Source: Chloroflexota bacterium (GTDB taxonomy: Bacteria > Chloroflexota > Dehalococcoidia > Tepidiformales > Tepidiformaceae). From it: a DNA stretch of 64,000 nucleotides. The DNA is taken from contig JAPOQN010000005.1 in NCBI GenBank assembly GCA_026710655.1, positions 62,001 to 126,000 on the forward strand, in the 5' to 3' direction. The position numbers and the translations under genes are program-made. Of the stretch, positions 1-8,347 are shown one piece after another; position 1 is the first letter of the stretch; the number at the start of each line of letters is the position of its first letter. A model generated the notes under the pieces. It was not told where the DNA came from, did no database searches, and worked only from the letters and a program-made list of their open reading frames with translations.

Positions 1-1
1 C

Positions 2-964
2 TCGACGGTGCCGCCACGCTCGATCGAGGAGCTGGAGGCGGACTTCCGCACGCGAGGGCTCGACGCCGTGGAGGCGGGCTTCCTGCAGGCGCAGGAGCTG
101 AAGTCGCGGCTTCCCGACCTGCGCGAGGCGCGGACGGCGGTGGCGCGGTTCTACGGCATGCGGTTCCTCTCGGCGTTCCCTCCATACGACGACCCCCGGT
201 TGCGGCGGGCGCTGACGGTCGCGCTCGACCGGCGGGAGATGCTGGAGCGCTTCTTCCACGGCAGCGGCACGCTGAACCCGTGGATCAGCGCGGCGGTGCG
301 GCAGTGGTCGCTCCCGCAGGAGGAGCTCCAGCGCCAGCCGGGCTACCGGCCGGGATCGGGGGGCCGCCAGGTGGACGTACAGGAAGCCCGGAGCAGCCTG
401 GAGTCGTACCTGGCCGATCAGGCGCCGGAGGGCGAGGAAGGGGCGGAGGGGGAAGTGGAGCTGCCGGAGCTCGAGCTGCTGGTCACGACAAACCTGGAGG
501 AGAGCCTCGGCATGGGCGGACTCATCTCGGGGCAGCTGCGAGACACGCTGGGGCTGAACGTGAGGGTTCAACCGCTCAGCATCGATGAGCTGGCGCGACG
601 GCTCAGTGCGGGCGAAGCGCCGTGGGCGGTGGGGGTCGACAACGGCTGGATCGAACTAGACGACTGGCTCCATCCCTACTTCCACAGCGCGGGGAGCGGG
701 AACACGTTCGTGCTGCGGGACGAGGAGATGGATGCGCTCATCGACGAACAGCGCGCCGAGATGTCATCCGGACGACGGCAGGAGATCGCGTACGACGTCC
801 AGCGCCGCCTGCTGGACCTGAACGTTGGGGCGAACTTCGTGAGCGAGGACGTGGTCACGTTGTTCTGGCCGTACGTCCAGCTCTTCCCGGTCGATGCGGG
901 CGAGGCCTACCAGGATCGCTTCGCCGGGACGTGGATCGACCGGACGCACCCGACCTACCTGTAG
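2..964 (+). CDS. ABC transporter solute-binding protein, family 5 (5' partial)
   Basis: C-terminal part of a family 5 (peptide/nickel/opine class) extracytoplasmic binding protein that captures a solute for an ABC importer. The frame is open to the left edge, so the start and any lipoprotein signal lie outside the window; the GTG at 8 is internal. The stretch around residues 55-85 (FPPYDDPRLRRALTVALDRR) is the usual 'RRA...AIDR' block of the family, and the C-terminal half has the typical 'DW.HPYFHS.GSGNTF' substrate-lobe segment. No permease or ATPase gene follows. A second member of the family is at 9558-11462. The family is clear; the ligand is unknown. Confidence 0.85.
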   Translation, partial: STVPPRSIEELEADFRTRGLDAVEAGFLQAQELKSRLPDLREARTAVARFYGMRFLSAFPPYDDPRLRRALTVALDRREMLERFFHGSGTLNPWISAAVRQWSLPQEELQRQPGYRPGSGGRQVDVQEARSSLESYLADQAPEGEEGAEGEVELPELELLVTTNLEESLGMGGLISGQLRDTLGLNVRVQPLSIDELARRLSAGEAPWAVGVDNGWIELDDWLHPYFHSAGSGNTFVLRDEEMDALIDEQRAEMSSGRRQEIAYDVQRRLLDLNVGANFVSEDVVTLFWPYVQLFPVDAGEAYQDRFAGTWIDRTHPTYL

Positions 965-990
965 CGCTCCGCGGCGGCCTCGCGGGGAGG

Positions 991-1782
991 CTAGTCGTTG
1001 TAGTTGGGCTCGCGTTTCTCGCGGAAGGCGGCGACCGCCTCCTTGAACTCCGGGCCCTGGAGGAGGTCGCGCTGGAGGGGCCACTCGAACTCGAGCTGCT
1101 GCTCGATCGTGGCCGACTGGGAGTGCTGCAACATGCGCCGCGTGAAGGCGAGGGCCGTGGGGGGCTGGTTGGCGACCTGGGTGGCGAACTCGAGGGACTC
1201 CTCGACGAGCTGGTCGTGGGGGACGACGCGGGAGACGATGCCGAGCTGCAGGGCCTCTTCGGCATCGACGATGCGTCCGGTATAGAAGAGCTCGGTAGCG
1301 CGCTCGTGACCGACCATCCGCGGGAGGAAGTAGGAGAGGCCGAAGTCGGAGGCGAGGGCGCGCTTGATGAAGATGGTGCCGAAACGGGCGCGGTCGCTGG
1401 CGATGCGGATGTCGAAGGCGCTGCAGAGGCCGAAGCCGCCACCGACGGCGACACCGTTGACGGCGGCGATCATGGGCTTGCCGCTCTTGTAGATAGCGAG
1501 GATGGAGCGGCCCGGGCCCATCGTGTCCAGGCTCTGGGAGCGGCGCTGGGGGACGTCGCTGCTCTCCTGGCGCTGACCGGCAGCCTCGAGGTCGGCGCCG
1601 GCGCACCAGGCGCGACCTTCCCCGGTGACAACGATGGCGCCCACGCGGTCGTCCTTCGTGCCCTCCTCAAGGGCGGCCGCAAACTCGGGCATGAGCGTTC
1701 CGCCCATGGCGTTCATGCGCTCGGGGCGGTTGAAACGCATCAGCATCACGCGGTCGTGGCGCTCGACGATGACATCCGGCAT
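991..1782 (-). CDS. Enoyl-CoA hydratase/isomerase family protein
   Basis: Crotonase-fold protein of 263 residues, the usual length, expected to hydrate or isomerise enoyl-CoA thioesters in the cytoplasm. The start is the ATG at 1782 (MPDVIVERHD), with GGAGG about six bases upstream; longer in-frame extensions are proline-rich shadow sequence. Visible landmarks are AWCAGADLE (first oxyanion-hole strand) and the AAVNGVAVGGGFGLCSAFDIRIAS block (second oxyanion hole and CoA pocket), followed by the LPRMVGHERATEL helix. The usual catalytic glutamate position is not clear in ALASDFGLSY, so the exact reaction is uncertain. It is transcribed divergently from the quinone oxidoreductase gene at 1872. 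Confidence 0.88.
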   Translation of the reverse strand: MPDVIVERHDRVMLMRFNRPERMNAMGGTLMPEFAAALEEGTKDDRVGAIVVTGEGRAWCAGADLEAAGQRQESSDVPQRRSQSLDTMGPGRSILAIYKSGKPMIAAVNGVAVGGGFGLCSAFDIRIASDRARFGTIFIKRALASDFGLSYFLPRMVGHERATELFYTGRIVDAEEALQLGIVSRVVPHDQLVEESLEFATQVANQPPTALAFTRRMLQHSQSATIEQQLEFEWPLQRDLLQGPEFKEAVAAFREKREPNYND

Positions 1783-1871
1783 GGGAATCCTCCGCAGGCC
1801 CCGAATGATACGCGGCCTCCGGTTACCGGCCCGATTCTCGGGTGGGGTAGGGTTCGGTGTTGGGAGGCGTG

Positions 1872-2843
1872 ATGCGCGCGGTCGTTTGCAGTGAACTGGG
1901 GGACTTCGAGGCCCTTCGAGTCGACGAGCTGCCGGAGCCGCCGGTGGGGCCGGGAGAGGTGGGGATCGCGGTGGAGGCGGCGGGGGTCTCGTTTGCGGAT
2001 GTGCTGTTCGTGCAGGGCCGGCACCAGACGGAACACACGCCGCCCTTCGCGCCGGGCATGGAGGTGGCGGGGCGGGTGGCCGAGGTGGGGCCAGGGGTGG
2101 AGGGGTTCCGGGAGGGGGACGCGGTGGCGGCGCTGCTCCACGACGGCGGGTACGCGGAGCGGGCGACAGCGCTCGCGAGCGAGTGCTTTCCGGTCCCGGA
2201 AGGGCTGACCGCCGAGGTGGTGGCGGGGGCGCTCTCGGTGTACCTGACGGCGCACATCTGCCTGACCTGGGAGGCGCGTCTGGAGGAGGGAGAGCGGGTA
2301 CTCGTGCTGGGAGCGGGAAGCGGCGTGGGGCTGGCGGGAGTGGCGGTGGCGGCGGCGCTCGGCGGGGAGGTGGTGGCGGCGGCCAGCAGCGCCGAGAAGC
2401 TCGCAACCGCGGAGGCGGCGGGGGCGAAGCACCTCGTGAACTACCGGGACGAGGACCTACGCGAAGCGACGCTGGCGGCGACGGGCGGGAGCGGGGTGGA
2501 CGTGGTGGTCGACCCGGTAGGGGCACAGGGGGAGGCCGCGTTCCGGTCGCTGGACTGGGGCGGGCGTTATGTCGTGGCGGGGTTCGCGGGCGGGTCGGTG
2601 CCGCAGTTCAAGGGGAACCACCTGCTGATCAAGAACCGGAGCGCGGTGGGGATGGTGCTGATGCACTATCGCGGCCGCCGCGTGGAGCGCATGCAGCAGT
2701 CGGCTGCGGCGGTCTTCGCGATGCTGGCGGACGGGAGCCTGGCGCCGCCTGCGATGGAGGTGGGGGGACTCGCGGACGGACCGCGGTTCCTGCAGAAGGT
2801 GCTGAACCGGGACGTTGTGGGGAAGCTGGTGCTGCGCGTCTGA
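1872..2843 (+). CDS. NADPH:quinone oxidoreductase, zinc-free MDR family
   Basis: Medium-chain dehydrogenase/reductase of 323 residues, of the zinc-free quinone reductase (QOR) branch. It likely reduces quinones or enones with NADPH in the cytosol. The N-terminal GroES-like domain runs to about residue 120; the Rossmann motif GAGSGVGLAGVAVAAALGG follows near residue 150, then the AEKLATAEAAGAKHLVNYRDED segment typical of NADPH-binding QORs. The start at the ATG 1872 has GGGAGG four bases upstream; a GTG at 1857 is less likely. It is the first gene of a same-strand run that continues through 7247. Confidence 0.88.
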   Translation: MRAVVCSELGDFEALRVDELPEPPVGPGEVGIAVEAAGVSFADVLFVQGRHQTEHTPPFAPGMEVAGRVAEVGPGVEGFREGDAVAALLHDGGYAERATALASECFPVPEGLTAEVVAGALSVYLTAHICLTWEARLEEGERVLVLGAGSGVGLAGVAVAAALGGEVVAAASSAEKLATAEAAGAKHLVNYRDEDLREATLAATGGSGVDVVVDPVGAQGEAAFRSLDWGGRYVVAGFAGGSVPQFKGNHLLIKNRSAVGMVLMHYRGRRVERMQQSAAAVFAMLADGSLAPPAMEVGGLADGPRFLQKVLNRDVVGKLVLRV

Positions 2844-2909
2844 GGGTGCGGTGAGGGGGCGGGCGCGCTACGCTGCCGCGGCCGGCAACGAGCCGGGCGG
2901 AGGATGTGC

Positions 2910-3752
2910 ATGAAGTTCGGCATCACGATGTTCCCCACCGACTACGCGATCGGGCCGGGCGAGCTGGCGCGGGAGGTGGAGGCGCACGGCTTCGAGTCGC
3001 TCTTCTTTCCGGAGCACACCCACATCCCCGCAAGCCGCAGGTCGCCCTGGCCGGGCGGTCCCGATCTGCCAACCGAGTACTCGCACACGCTCGACCTGTT
3101 CGTGGCGATGACAGCAGCGGCCGCGGCCACCGAGCGGCTGCTGGTGGGGAGCGGCATCTGCCTCGTCATCGAGCGCGACCCGATCACGCTCGCGAAGGAA
3201 GTCGCGAGCCTGGACTTCGTGTCCGGGGGGCGGGCGCTGCTGGGCATCGGCGCGGGCTGGAACCTGGAAGAGATGGAGAACCACGGGACGGACCCGGCGC
3301 GTCGCTGGAGGCGGATGCGCGAGACGATCGAGGCGATGCGAGCGATCTGGGGGAACGACGAGGCCGAGTACCACGGCGAACTGGTCGACTTCGACCCGAT
3401 CTGGCAGTGGCCGAAGCCCATCCAGGAGGCCGGTCCGCCGGTGATCATCGGGGGCGACGGACCGACCACGCTGAAGCGCGTGGCTCGCTACGGCGACGGC
3501 TGGATGCCGATCGACGGGCGCAACCGGGAGGACTTCGCCCCGGCGATCGCGGAGCTGAACGACCTCGCGGCGGAGGAGGGGCGCGGGCCGATGACGGTGT
3601 CGCTGTTCGGTGCGGGCAGCAACCCAGCACGGCTCGAGAAACACGCAAAGGCGGGAGTCGACCGCATCGTGTTCCTGGTGCCTCCGGCGCCGGCGGACGT
3701 GGTGCTTCCGAAGCTGGAGGCGAACGCACGCCTCGCCGAGCAGTTCGCGTAG
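2910..3752 (+). CDS. LLM-class (luciferase-like) F420-dependent oxidoreductase
   Basis: A 280-residue TIM-barrel flavin/F420 enzyme of the luciferase-like monooxygenase superfamily. The sequence opens MKFGITMFPTDYAIGPGELA and carries the family blocks ESLFFPEHTHIP, ERDPITLAKEVASLDFVSGGR, GIGAGWNLEEMENHGTDP and PVIIGGDGPTTLKRVARYGDGW. Members of this branch usually use F420 rather than FMN, but the cofactor cannot be read from sequence. The ATG at 2910 is preferred over 2904 because GGAGG lies at 2899-2903, six bases before 2910 and directly against 2904. The next gene starts 11 bases after the stop, so they are probably co-transcribed. Confidence 0.9.
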   Translation: MKFGITMFPTDYAIGPGELAREVEAHGFESLFFPEHTHIPASRRSPWPGGPDLPTEYSHTLDLFVAMTAAAAATERLLVGSGICLVIERDPITLAKEVASLDFVSGGRALLGIGAGWNLEEMENHGTDPARRWRRMRETIEAMRAIWGNDEAEYHGELVDFDPIWQWPKPIQEAGPPVIIGGDGPTTLKRVARYGDGWMPIDGRNREDFAPAIAELNDLAAEEGRGPMTVSLFGAGSNPARLEKHAKAGVDRIVFLVPPAPADVVLPKLEANARLAEQFA

Positions 3753-3763
3753 GGAGGGAAGCG

Positions 3764-4228
3764 ATGGCCGAGATTCAACCGCCGGTCGAAGAGATACGGG
3801 CGCTCGTGGGGCACGAGTTCCCGGGCGGCAAGTACACGGTGGCGCACTGGGAAAACTTCCTGCTGACGGAGTGCACGGGCGCCGAGCCCCTTCCGGACGG
3901 GCAGGTGCATCCGGTGGTGCTGTTCCACATGCCGATCCTGGGGGCGAACACCTCCATCGGGGGGATGTTTGCGCTGGGGCAGGCCGAGTCGGACTTCTCC
4001 ATCGGCATCGAGAGCTACGACTGGGAGATCGAGCGTCCCCTGCACGAGGACGTCGAGTACACCGTGACCGGCAAGGTGACGGAGGCAGACCGGATGGAGG
4101 GTTCGCTGCGCGGCGCATCGCGGGGCGTGTACGACCGCATCCAGTTCCGCTTCGAGCTTCACGAGCCGGGCGGCGATTTCGCCGCCAGCTCGACGATCAC
4201 GTGGACGTACCGGAGGTCGAGGTCATGA
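3764..4228 (+). CDS. Hotdog-fold (FAS1-type/MaoC-like) dehydratase subunit, N-terminal type
   Basis: A 154-residue protein opening MAEIQPPVEEIRALVGHEFPG, resembling the N-terminal FAS1-like dehydratase halves of two-subunit MaoC enoyl-CoA hydratases. The block HPVVLFHMPILGANTSIGGMF fits the central hotdog helix, and the later EDVEYTVTGKVTEADRMEGS fits the strands. GGGAGGGAA lies just before the ATG. Its stop overlaps the next gene's ATG (ATGA at 4225-4228), so translation of the two is coupled. The likely job is hydration of an acyl-CoA, possibly with a steroid- or terpenoid-like side chain. Assignment to the fold is good; the substrate is inferred. Confidence 0.7.
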   Translation: MAEIQPPVEEIRALVGHEFPGGKYTVAHWENFLLTECTGAEPLPDGQVHPVVLFHMPILGANTSIGGMFALGQAESDFSIGIESYDWEIERPLHEDVEYTVTGKVTEADRMEGSLRGASRGVYDRIQFRFELHEPGGDFAASSTITWTYRRSRS

Positions 4229-4641
4229 ACGTGCAGGTCGGCGATTCAATACCGGAGTGGGTGATGGAGAGCGTGCGTCCGGAGCGGATGCGCACGATGG
4301 CCGCCATCCTGCGCGACCCGAACCCCGTGCACTGGGACCGCAAGGCCGTAGCGGCGCTGCCATTCGGGCTGGGGGAGCGGACGATCAACCAGGGGCCGCT
4401 GGGTCTGAGCTACATGCTGAACATGCTGATGGACTGGGCGGGACCGACGAGCGTGCAGCGCATCACGATGCGCTTCCCCAACGTGGTCCTCGACGGGGAC
4501 CGCATGGTCGCGAACGGAACGGTAACGGCCGTCCGCGAGGAGGACGGTGTTCGCCTGGCGGATTGCGACGTCTGGCTGGCGCGTGAGGGCGAGCAGCCCT
4601 GCCTGGAGGGCACGGCGACGGTCGCGCTACCGGAGGACTAG
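4225..4641 (+). CDS. MaoC-like dehydratase (hotdog) subunit
   Basis: A 138-residue MaoC-type hotdog protein. The segment AAILRDPNPVHWDRKAVAALPFG is the MaoC hydratase-2 motif, with D-x-N-P-x-H supplying the catalytic Asp and His; GERTINQGPLGLSYMLNMLMDW is the following hotdog helix. It begins at the ATG overlapping the stop of the preceding hotdog gene, so the two probably form a heteromeric enoyl-CoA hydratase with this one as the catalytic subunit. No signal peptide or membrane segment is present. Confidence 0.82.
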   Translation: MNVQVGDSIPEWVMESVRPERMRTMAAILRDPNPVHWDRKAVAALPFGLGERTINQGPLGLSYMLNMLMDWAGPTSVQRITMRFPNVVLDGDRMVANGTVTAVREEDGVRLADCDVWLAREGEQPCLEGTATVALPED

Positions 4642-4687
4642 GGCGCTGACCAACGGCGGCCCACCGACGAGCTCGCTCTGGGGGCGG

Positions 4688-5968
4688 GTGCGGCACGCCT
4701 ACTACGGGTGGTGGGTACTGGCCGCTTCGGTGGTGTCGGTCGCGCTGGCGGCGGGGCTCTCGTTCTGGTCGTTCGGGCTGTACATCGACCCTCTGGAGCG
4801 CGAGTTCGGCTGGTCGCGCTGGGAGATATCGGGCGGGTTCTCGATTGCCCTGCTCGTGGGCGCCCTCGCATCGCCGCTCATCGGGCGGGGAATCGACCGC
4901 TTCGGCCCACGGCGGGTGGTTGTCCTGGGGGCGGTGCTGACGGGGGGCAGTTTCCTGCTGCTGGCGACCACGACCGAGCTCTGGCAGTGGTTCGCCTACC
5001 AGTCCATCACAGCCGTGTTCCGCAACATGATGTTCTTCATCCCCTTCCAGACGCTGGTCTCGCGGTGGTTCGACCGGAAACGGGGGCTGGCGGTGGGGAT
5101 ACTCGGGACGGGCTTCTCGATGGGCGGGTTCATCGTCGTGCCCATCCTGCGGGCCGTCATCGACGCCGTGCAGTGGCAGGGTTCGTTCGTCGTTTCCGCG
5201 ATCGTGACGGTGGCCGTTGTCGCGCCGCTGGCTCTGCTGCTGATCCGCAACCAACCATCAGACAAGGGGTTGCAGGTGGATGGGGACGCGCAGCCGGAGG
5301 GGGAGGCTCCGAGGCCCGCGGTCCTGACCGGGCTGACAGACCGGCAGGCGCTGCGGACACCCCTGTTCTGGGTGATCGCGTTCGCCCTGATGGTGTTCTT
5401 CTTCGGGATGTTCGGCTGGACGGCGCACGCGGTGCCCTACTACGAATCGGTGGGGTACTCCAAGTGGTGGGCGGCGCAGCTGCTCGCGATCGCAGCGGGG
5501 AGCGGCATCATCACGCGGCTGATCTTCGGCTACATCGCCGACCGCATCTCGCGGATCGAGGTGGCGGCCATGGCGCTCTGTGCGTGCCTGACGCTGTCGA
5601 TGGTCGCGCTGCTGGTCACCGGTGGGAGCGTCGTGGGGGTGCTCATCTTCCTTGGCTTCTGGTTCGTGGGGTCGAGCGGGGGACCGATGATCGAGCCGCT
5701 GCTGACGGCGCGCACGTTCGGCATGGCCCACTTCGCCTCGATCCTGGGGGCGCTGGCGATCGTCTCGCAGAGCGGGCAGATCGTGAGCCCCATCATCGCG
5801 GGCGCGATCTTCGACGCGACAGGGGAGTACGACTGGGCGATCGTGATGTTCGCGTGTTCGATGGGGCTCTCGCTGCTGCTGTACTGGTTGGCGTGGAAGC
5901 TGCCCCGACCGGAGCTGCCGGTCGTACCCGTCGTGACGCGCCAGCCGAGTGCACCGCCGGGGGCATAG
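4688..5968 (+). CDS. MFS transporter (tandem copy 1)
   Basis: Major facilitator of about 426 residues with twelve predicted hydrophobic helices. It opens with HAYYGWWVLAASVVSVAL and has the loop 2-3 motif GRGIDRFGPRRVVVLGA, as in the monocarboxylate/oxalate-formate antiporter-like branch. The start is uncertain: GTG at 4688 (MRHAYYGWW) is chosen, while an in-frame CTG at 4646, five bases after the previous stop, would add 14 residues. It is strongly similar along its whole length to the next gene (5994-7247). Position after the acyl-CoA genes suggests uptake or export of an organic acid, which is inference. Confidence 0.85.
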   Translation: MRHAYYGWWVLAASVVSVALAAGLSFWSFGLYIDPLEREFGWSRWEISGGFSIALLVGALASPLIGRGIDRFGPRRVVVLGAVLTGGSFLLLATTTELWQWFAYQSITAVFRNMMFFIPFQTLVSRWFDRKRGLAVGILGTGFSMGGFIVVPILRAVIDAVQWQGSFVVSAIVTVAVVAPLALLLIRNQPSDKGLQVDGDAQPEGEAPRPAVLTGLTDRQALRTPLFWVIAFALMVFFFGMFGWTAHAVPYYESVGYSKWWAAQLLAIAAGSGIITRLIFGYIADRISRIEVAAMALCACLTLSMVALLVTGGSVVGVLIFLGFWFVGSSGGPMIEPLLTARTFGMAHFASILGALAIVSQSGQIVSPIIAGAIFDATGEYDWAIVMFACSMGLSLLLYWLAWKLPRPELPVVPVVTRQPSAPPGA

Positions 5969-5993
5969 CGCCCGCACGCCTAGAATCGCGGGG

Positions 5994-7247
5994 ATGACCC
6001 GGTACTGGCGGCGGCTGCGGCATGCCTACTACGGCTGGTGGCTGCTGGCGGGTTCGGTCGTCGCGGTGGCGCTGGCGGCGGGCATCTCGTTCTGGTCGTT
6101 CGGACTTTATGTCGACCCACTGGAGCAGGAGTTCGGCTGGTCGCGGGCTCAGGTCGCCGGGGGCTTCTCCATCGCACAGCTGGGGGCCGGCTTCGCGGCG
6201 CCGCTGGTGGGGCGGTGGATCGACCGGTACGGCCCGCGGCGGATCATCCTTATCGGGGCGGTGCTGACGGGGGCGAGCTACCTGCTCCTTGCGACCACGA
6301 GCGAGCTGTGGCAGTGGTTTGTCTACCAATCCATCAACGCCGTGTTCCGGCAGATGATGTTCTTCATCCCCTTCCAAACGCTGATCTCGCGCTGGTTCGA
6401 CCGGCGGCGGGGGCTGGCAGTAGGGATCCTGGGAACGGGGTTTGCCCTGGGCGGACTTGTGCTGGTGCCGATCATGCGGGCGGTCATCGACGCGGTGCAG
6501 TGGGAGGGATCGTTCGTGGTGGCGGGGATCGTGACGGTGGCCATCTTCACGCCCCTCTGCATACTCCTCATCCGCGACAACCCGTCGGACATCGGCGCCG
6601 AGGTAGATGGGGCAGCCCCACCCGCGGGCGAGCCGCGGACGGACCCGGCCCTGACCGGGGTGACGGTACAGGTGGCGCTGCGCACACCGCTGTTCTGGGT
6701 GATCGCGGCAGCGCTGACCGCCTTCTTCTTCGGGATGGTGGCCTGGATGGTGCACGGCATCCCCTACTTCGAGGCGGCGGGCTATTCGACCGAGCGGGCG
6801 GCGCTGTTGTTCTCGATCGCGGCGGGCGGCGGCGTGGTCACGCGGCTGGGATTCGGCTACCTGGCGGACCGCATCCCCCGCATGGAGGCAGCGGCGATGG
6901 TGGTCGCGGGGTTCATCGTCTGCGCGTTCGCGACACTGCTGATCACCGAAGGGAGTGTCGTCGGCGTCGCCATCTTCCTGGTGCTCTGGGTGGTGGGGGC
7001 AAGCGGCGGGCCGATGGTGGAGCCGCTGCTGCTGACGCGCTCGTTCGGGCTGGTCGCGTTCGCCTCGTTGCTCGGGATCGTGCAGGTGGTCGGGAGCCTG
7101 CACCTCGCGAGCCCCATTATCGCCGGGGCCATCTTCGATGCGACCGGAGGCTACGAGTGGGCGCTCGTGATGTTGATGGGCTCAATGGGGCTCTCGGCGG
7201 CGCTTTTCTGGGTGGCCTGGCGGCTGCCGCGACCGCACTACGGCTAG
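5994..7247 (+). CDS. MFS transporter (tandem copy 2)
   Basis: A 417-residue major facilitator paralogous to the gene just upstream. Shared blocks include RHAYYGWW, FWSFGLYVDPLEQEFGWSR, GRWIDRYGPRRIILIGAVLTG, MMFFIPFQTLISRWFDRRRG and ALRTPLFWVIAAALTAFFFGM. The ATG at 5994 (MTRYWRRLRHAYY) follows the previous stop by 25 bases. The stop at 7245-7247 lies in a CTAG shared with the convergent selenoprotein-like gene on the other strand. Tandem duplication followed by divergence is the simplest reading; two specificities or a heterodimer are possible. Confidence 0.88.
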   Translation: MTRYWRRLRHAYYGWWLLAGSVVAVALAAGISFWSFGLYVDPLEQEFGWSRAQVAGGFSIAQLGAGFAAPLVGRWIDRYGPRRIILIGAVLTGASYLLLATTSELWQWFVYQSINAVFRQMMFFIPFQTLISRWFDRRRGLAVGILGTGFALGGLVLVPIMRAVIDAVQWEGSFVVAGIVTVAIFTPLCILLIRDNPSDIGAEVDGAAPPAGEPRTDPALTGVTVQVALRTPLFWVIAAALTAFFFGMVAWMVHGIPYFEAAGYSTERAALLFSIAAGGGVVTRLGFGYLADRIPRMEAAAMVVAGFIVCAFATLLITEGSVVGVAIFLVLWVVGASGGPMVEPLLLTRSFGLVAFASLLGIVQVVGSLHLASPIIAGAIFDATGGYEWALVMLMGSMGLSAALFWVAWRLPRPHYG

Positions 7248-7807
7248 CGGGCAGGCTGGTCGGCCGCGACGAAGGGCGCCATCATCGTGGGACCCCAGAC
7301 GACGGCGCCGCCATCGTCGAAGTCGAAGAGGCTGAGGCGATCGGAGTCGATGGGATCGTCGGTGCCGAGAGCGACGGGGAGCTTCTGGGTGCTCCACTTC
7401 GACATGTCGAGCATGAGCTCGACGATCTGGGACTCGGTGAAGTGGCTGCGGAGCTGCTCACGGAGCTCATCGCTGATGGCGCCAGGGGCGGTCACGAAGG
7501 CGTCGGTGAGGCGGAGGGCGACCTTCTGGTGTTCGGGCAGATCACTGTCTTCGTAGTGGTCGATCTTCTCGGCCATGGTCTCGTCGAGGCCTGCATCCCG
7601 GGCAACGCCCAGGCGTAGGGACATTCAGGTGTAGCACTGGTGCTGGCGGGCGCATCGCAACCGCACCAGCTCAGTCGTGACGGGATCGAGGCCGCTGAGG
7701 CGGACGACGGCATCCTGGTAGGCGCCGATAGCGGCGCCCAGTCCCGGGGCGACCGGGGCGGTTGGGGCGGCGGGTTCGGGCAGGCGGCGTTCTCGTACGG
7801 ACGTCAT
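7244..7807 (-). CDS. AhpD-like carboxymuconolactone decarboxylase family protein, probable selenoprotein (CxxU)
   Basis: Read through an in-frame TGA (7627-7625), this is a 187-residue protein. Residues 1-60 end ELVRLRCARQHQCYT, the TGA is codon 61, and translation continues MSLRLGVARDAGLDE in the same frame. In AhpD/CMD proteins this position is the CxxC redox pair next to 'L.R...A', so C58-x-x-U61 replaces it. Neither half alone is a complete CMD domain: the helices before and after the redox pair are split exactly at the TGA. A compact hairpin with a GUU loop follows 18 bases after the TGA (see 7597-7613). The ATG overlaps the stop of the upstream paralog (ATGA), so the two are coupled. 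Expected role: peroxidase/disulfide-type thiol chemistry. Alternative: a nonsense-disrupted gene. Confidence 0.75.
7597..7613 (-). promoter_or_regulatory. Putative bacterial SECIS hairpin
   Basis: On the minus strand, CCUGGGC-GUU-GCCCGGG can form seven base pairs (one U-G) closed by a three-base loop that begins with G. The loop starts 18 bases after the UGA at 7627-7625. Known bacterial SECIS elements sit immediately 3' of the UGA with the apical loop about 16-37 bases away and a G early in the loop, GU being the SelB contact in E. coli fdhF. This fits on position, stem and loop. It lies inside the coding sequence of the AhpD-like gene. Confidence 0.6.
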
Positions 7808-8277
7808 GCTGGCTCCTCCTGGGGCGCGAGGACCGTTCGCAGGCCCAGCGCCAGTCGCTGGTGTTGATCGAGAGCGAGGAGGGCGCTGACGAAGGCCTGC
7901 ACCTCTCCGGGGCTGAAGTGGGCGAGCAGGGCGTCGATGTCGCCCTGGCTAACGCCGGCGACGTCGCCGACGAATTGCTCGGTGAAGGCGAGGCAGGCGC
8001 GCTCGCGCTCGTTGAAGAGGGGGGAATCGGGCCAGTCGCTGATGGCGGCGGCCTTTTCGGGGGGGACAGGGGCGCCGGGGGCGGCGCGGGCGGCCTCGCG
8101 TTCGTCGGCCTGGAGGCTGGCGATGCGAAGCCGGCAGAGCTCGAGGACTTCGGGGTCGAGCGCTTGCCAGAGCTCGCCGTGGAGAGTGCTGATGACGTCG
8201 CGGACCTCGGGTGCGAAGCGCGCGAGGCGTTCTTCGAGGTCGGGGGCAAGAAGACTGGCGTCCTCGGCAGGGGGCAT
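7804..8277 (-). CDS. Carboxymuconolactone decarboxylase/AhpD-like family protein without CxxC
   Basis: A 157-residue helical protein that looks like a CMD-domain relative of the downstream gene. LEERLARFAPEVRDVISTLHGELWQALDPEVLELCRLRIASLQ matches the helix before the usual redox pair, and NERERACLAFTEQFVGDVAGVSQGDIDALLAHFSPGEVQAFV matches the second half. The redox position reads RIASLQADERE and has no CxxC. The chosen start is the ATG at 8277 (MPPAEDASLL); longer extensions run into the divergent promoter region. The stop overlaps the ATG of the probable selenoprotein, so the pair is translationally coupled and may form a heteromer. Confidence 0.75.
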   Translation of the reverse strand: MPPAEDASLLAPDLEERLARFAPEVRDVISTLHGELWQALDPEVLELCRLRIASLQADEREAARAAPGAPVPPEKAAAISDWPDSPLFNERERACLAFTEQFVGDVAGVSQGDIDALLAHFSPGEVQAFVSALLALDQHQRLALGLRTVLAPQEEPA

Positions 8278-8347
8278 GGATGCAAGGTACGAACGCGCCG
8301 GAGCCACGTCAATGCCTCTGAGGGCGTGGCCGGTAGGATAGGCGGCT

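Noticed and set aside
7244-7624. Two separate genes on either side of the TGA at 7625-7627
   Set aside because: Neither half makes a CMD domain, the frame is continuous, and the position matches the second redox cysteine with a SECIS-like hairpin behind it.
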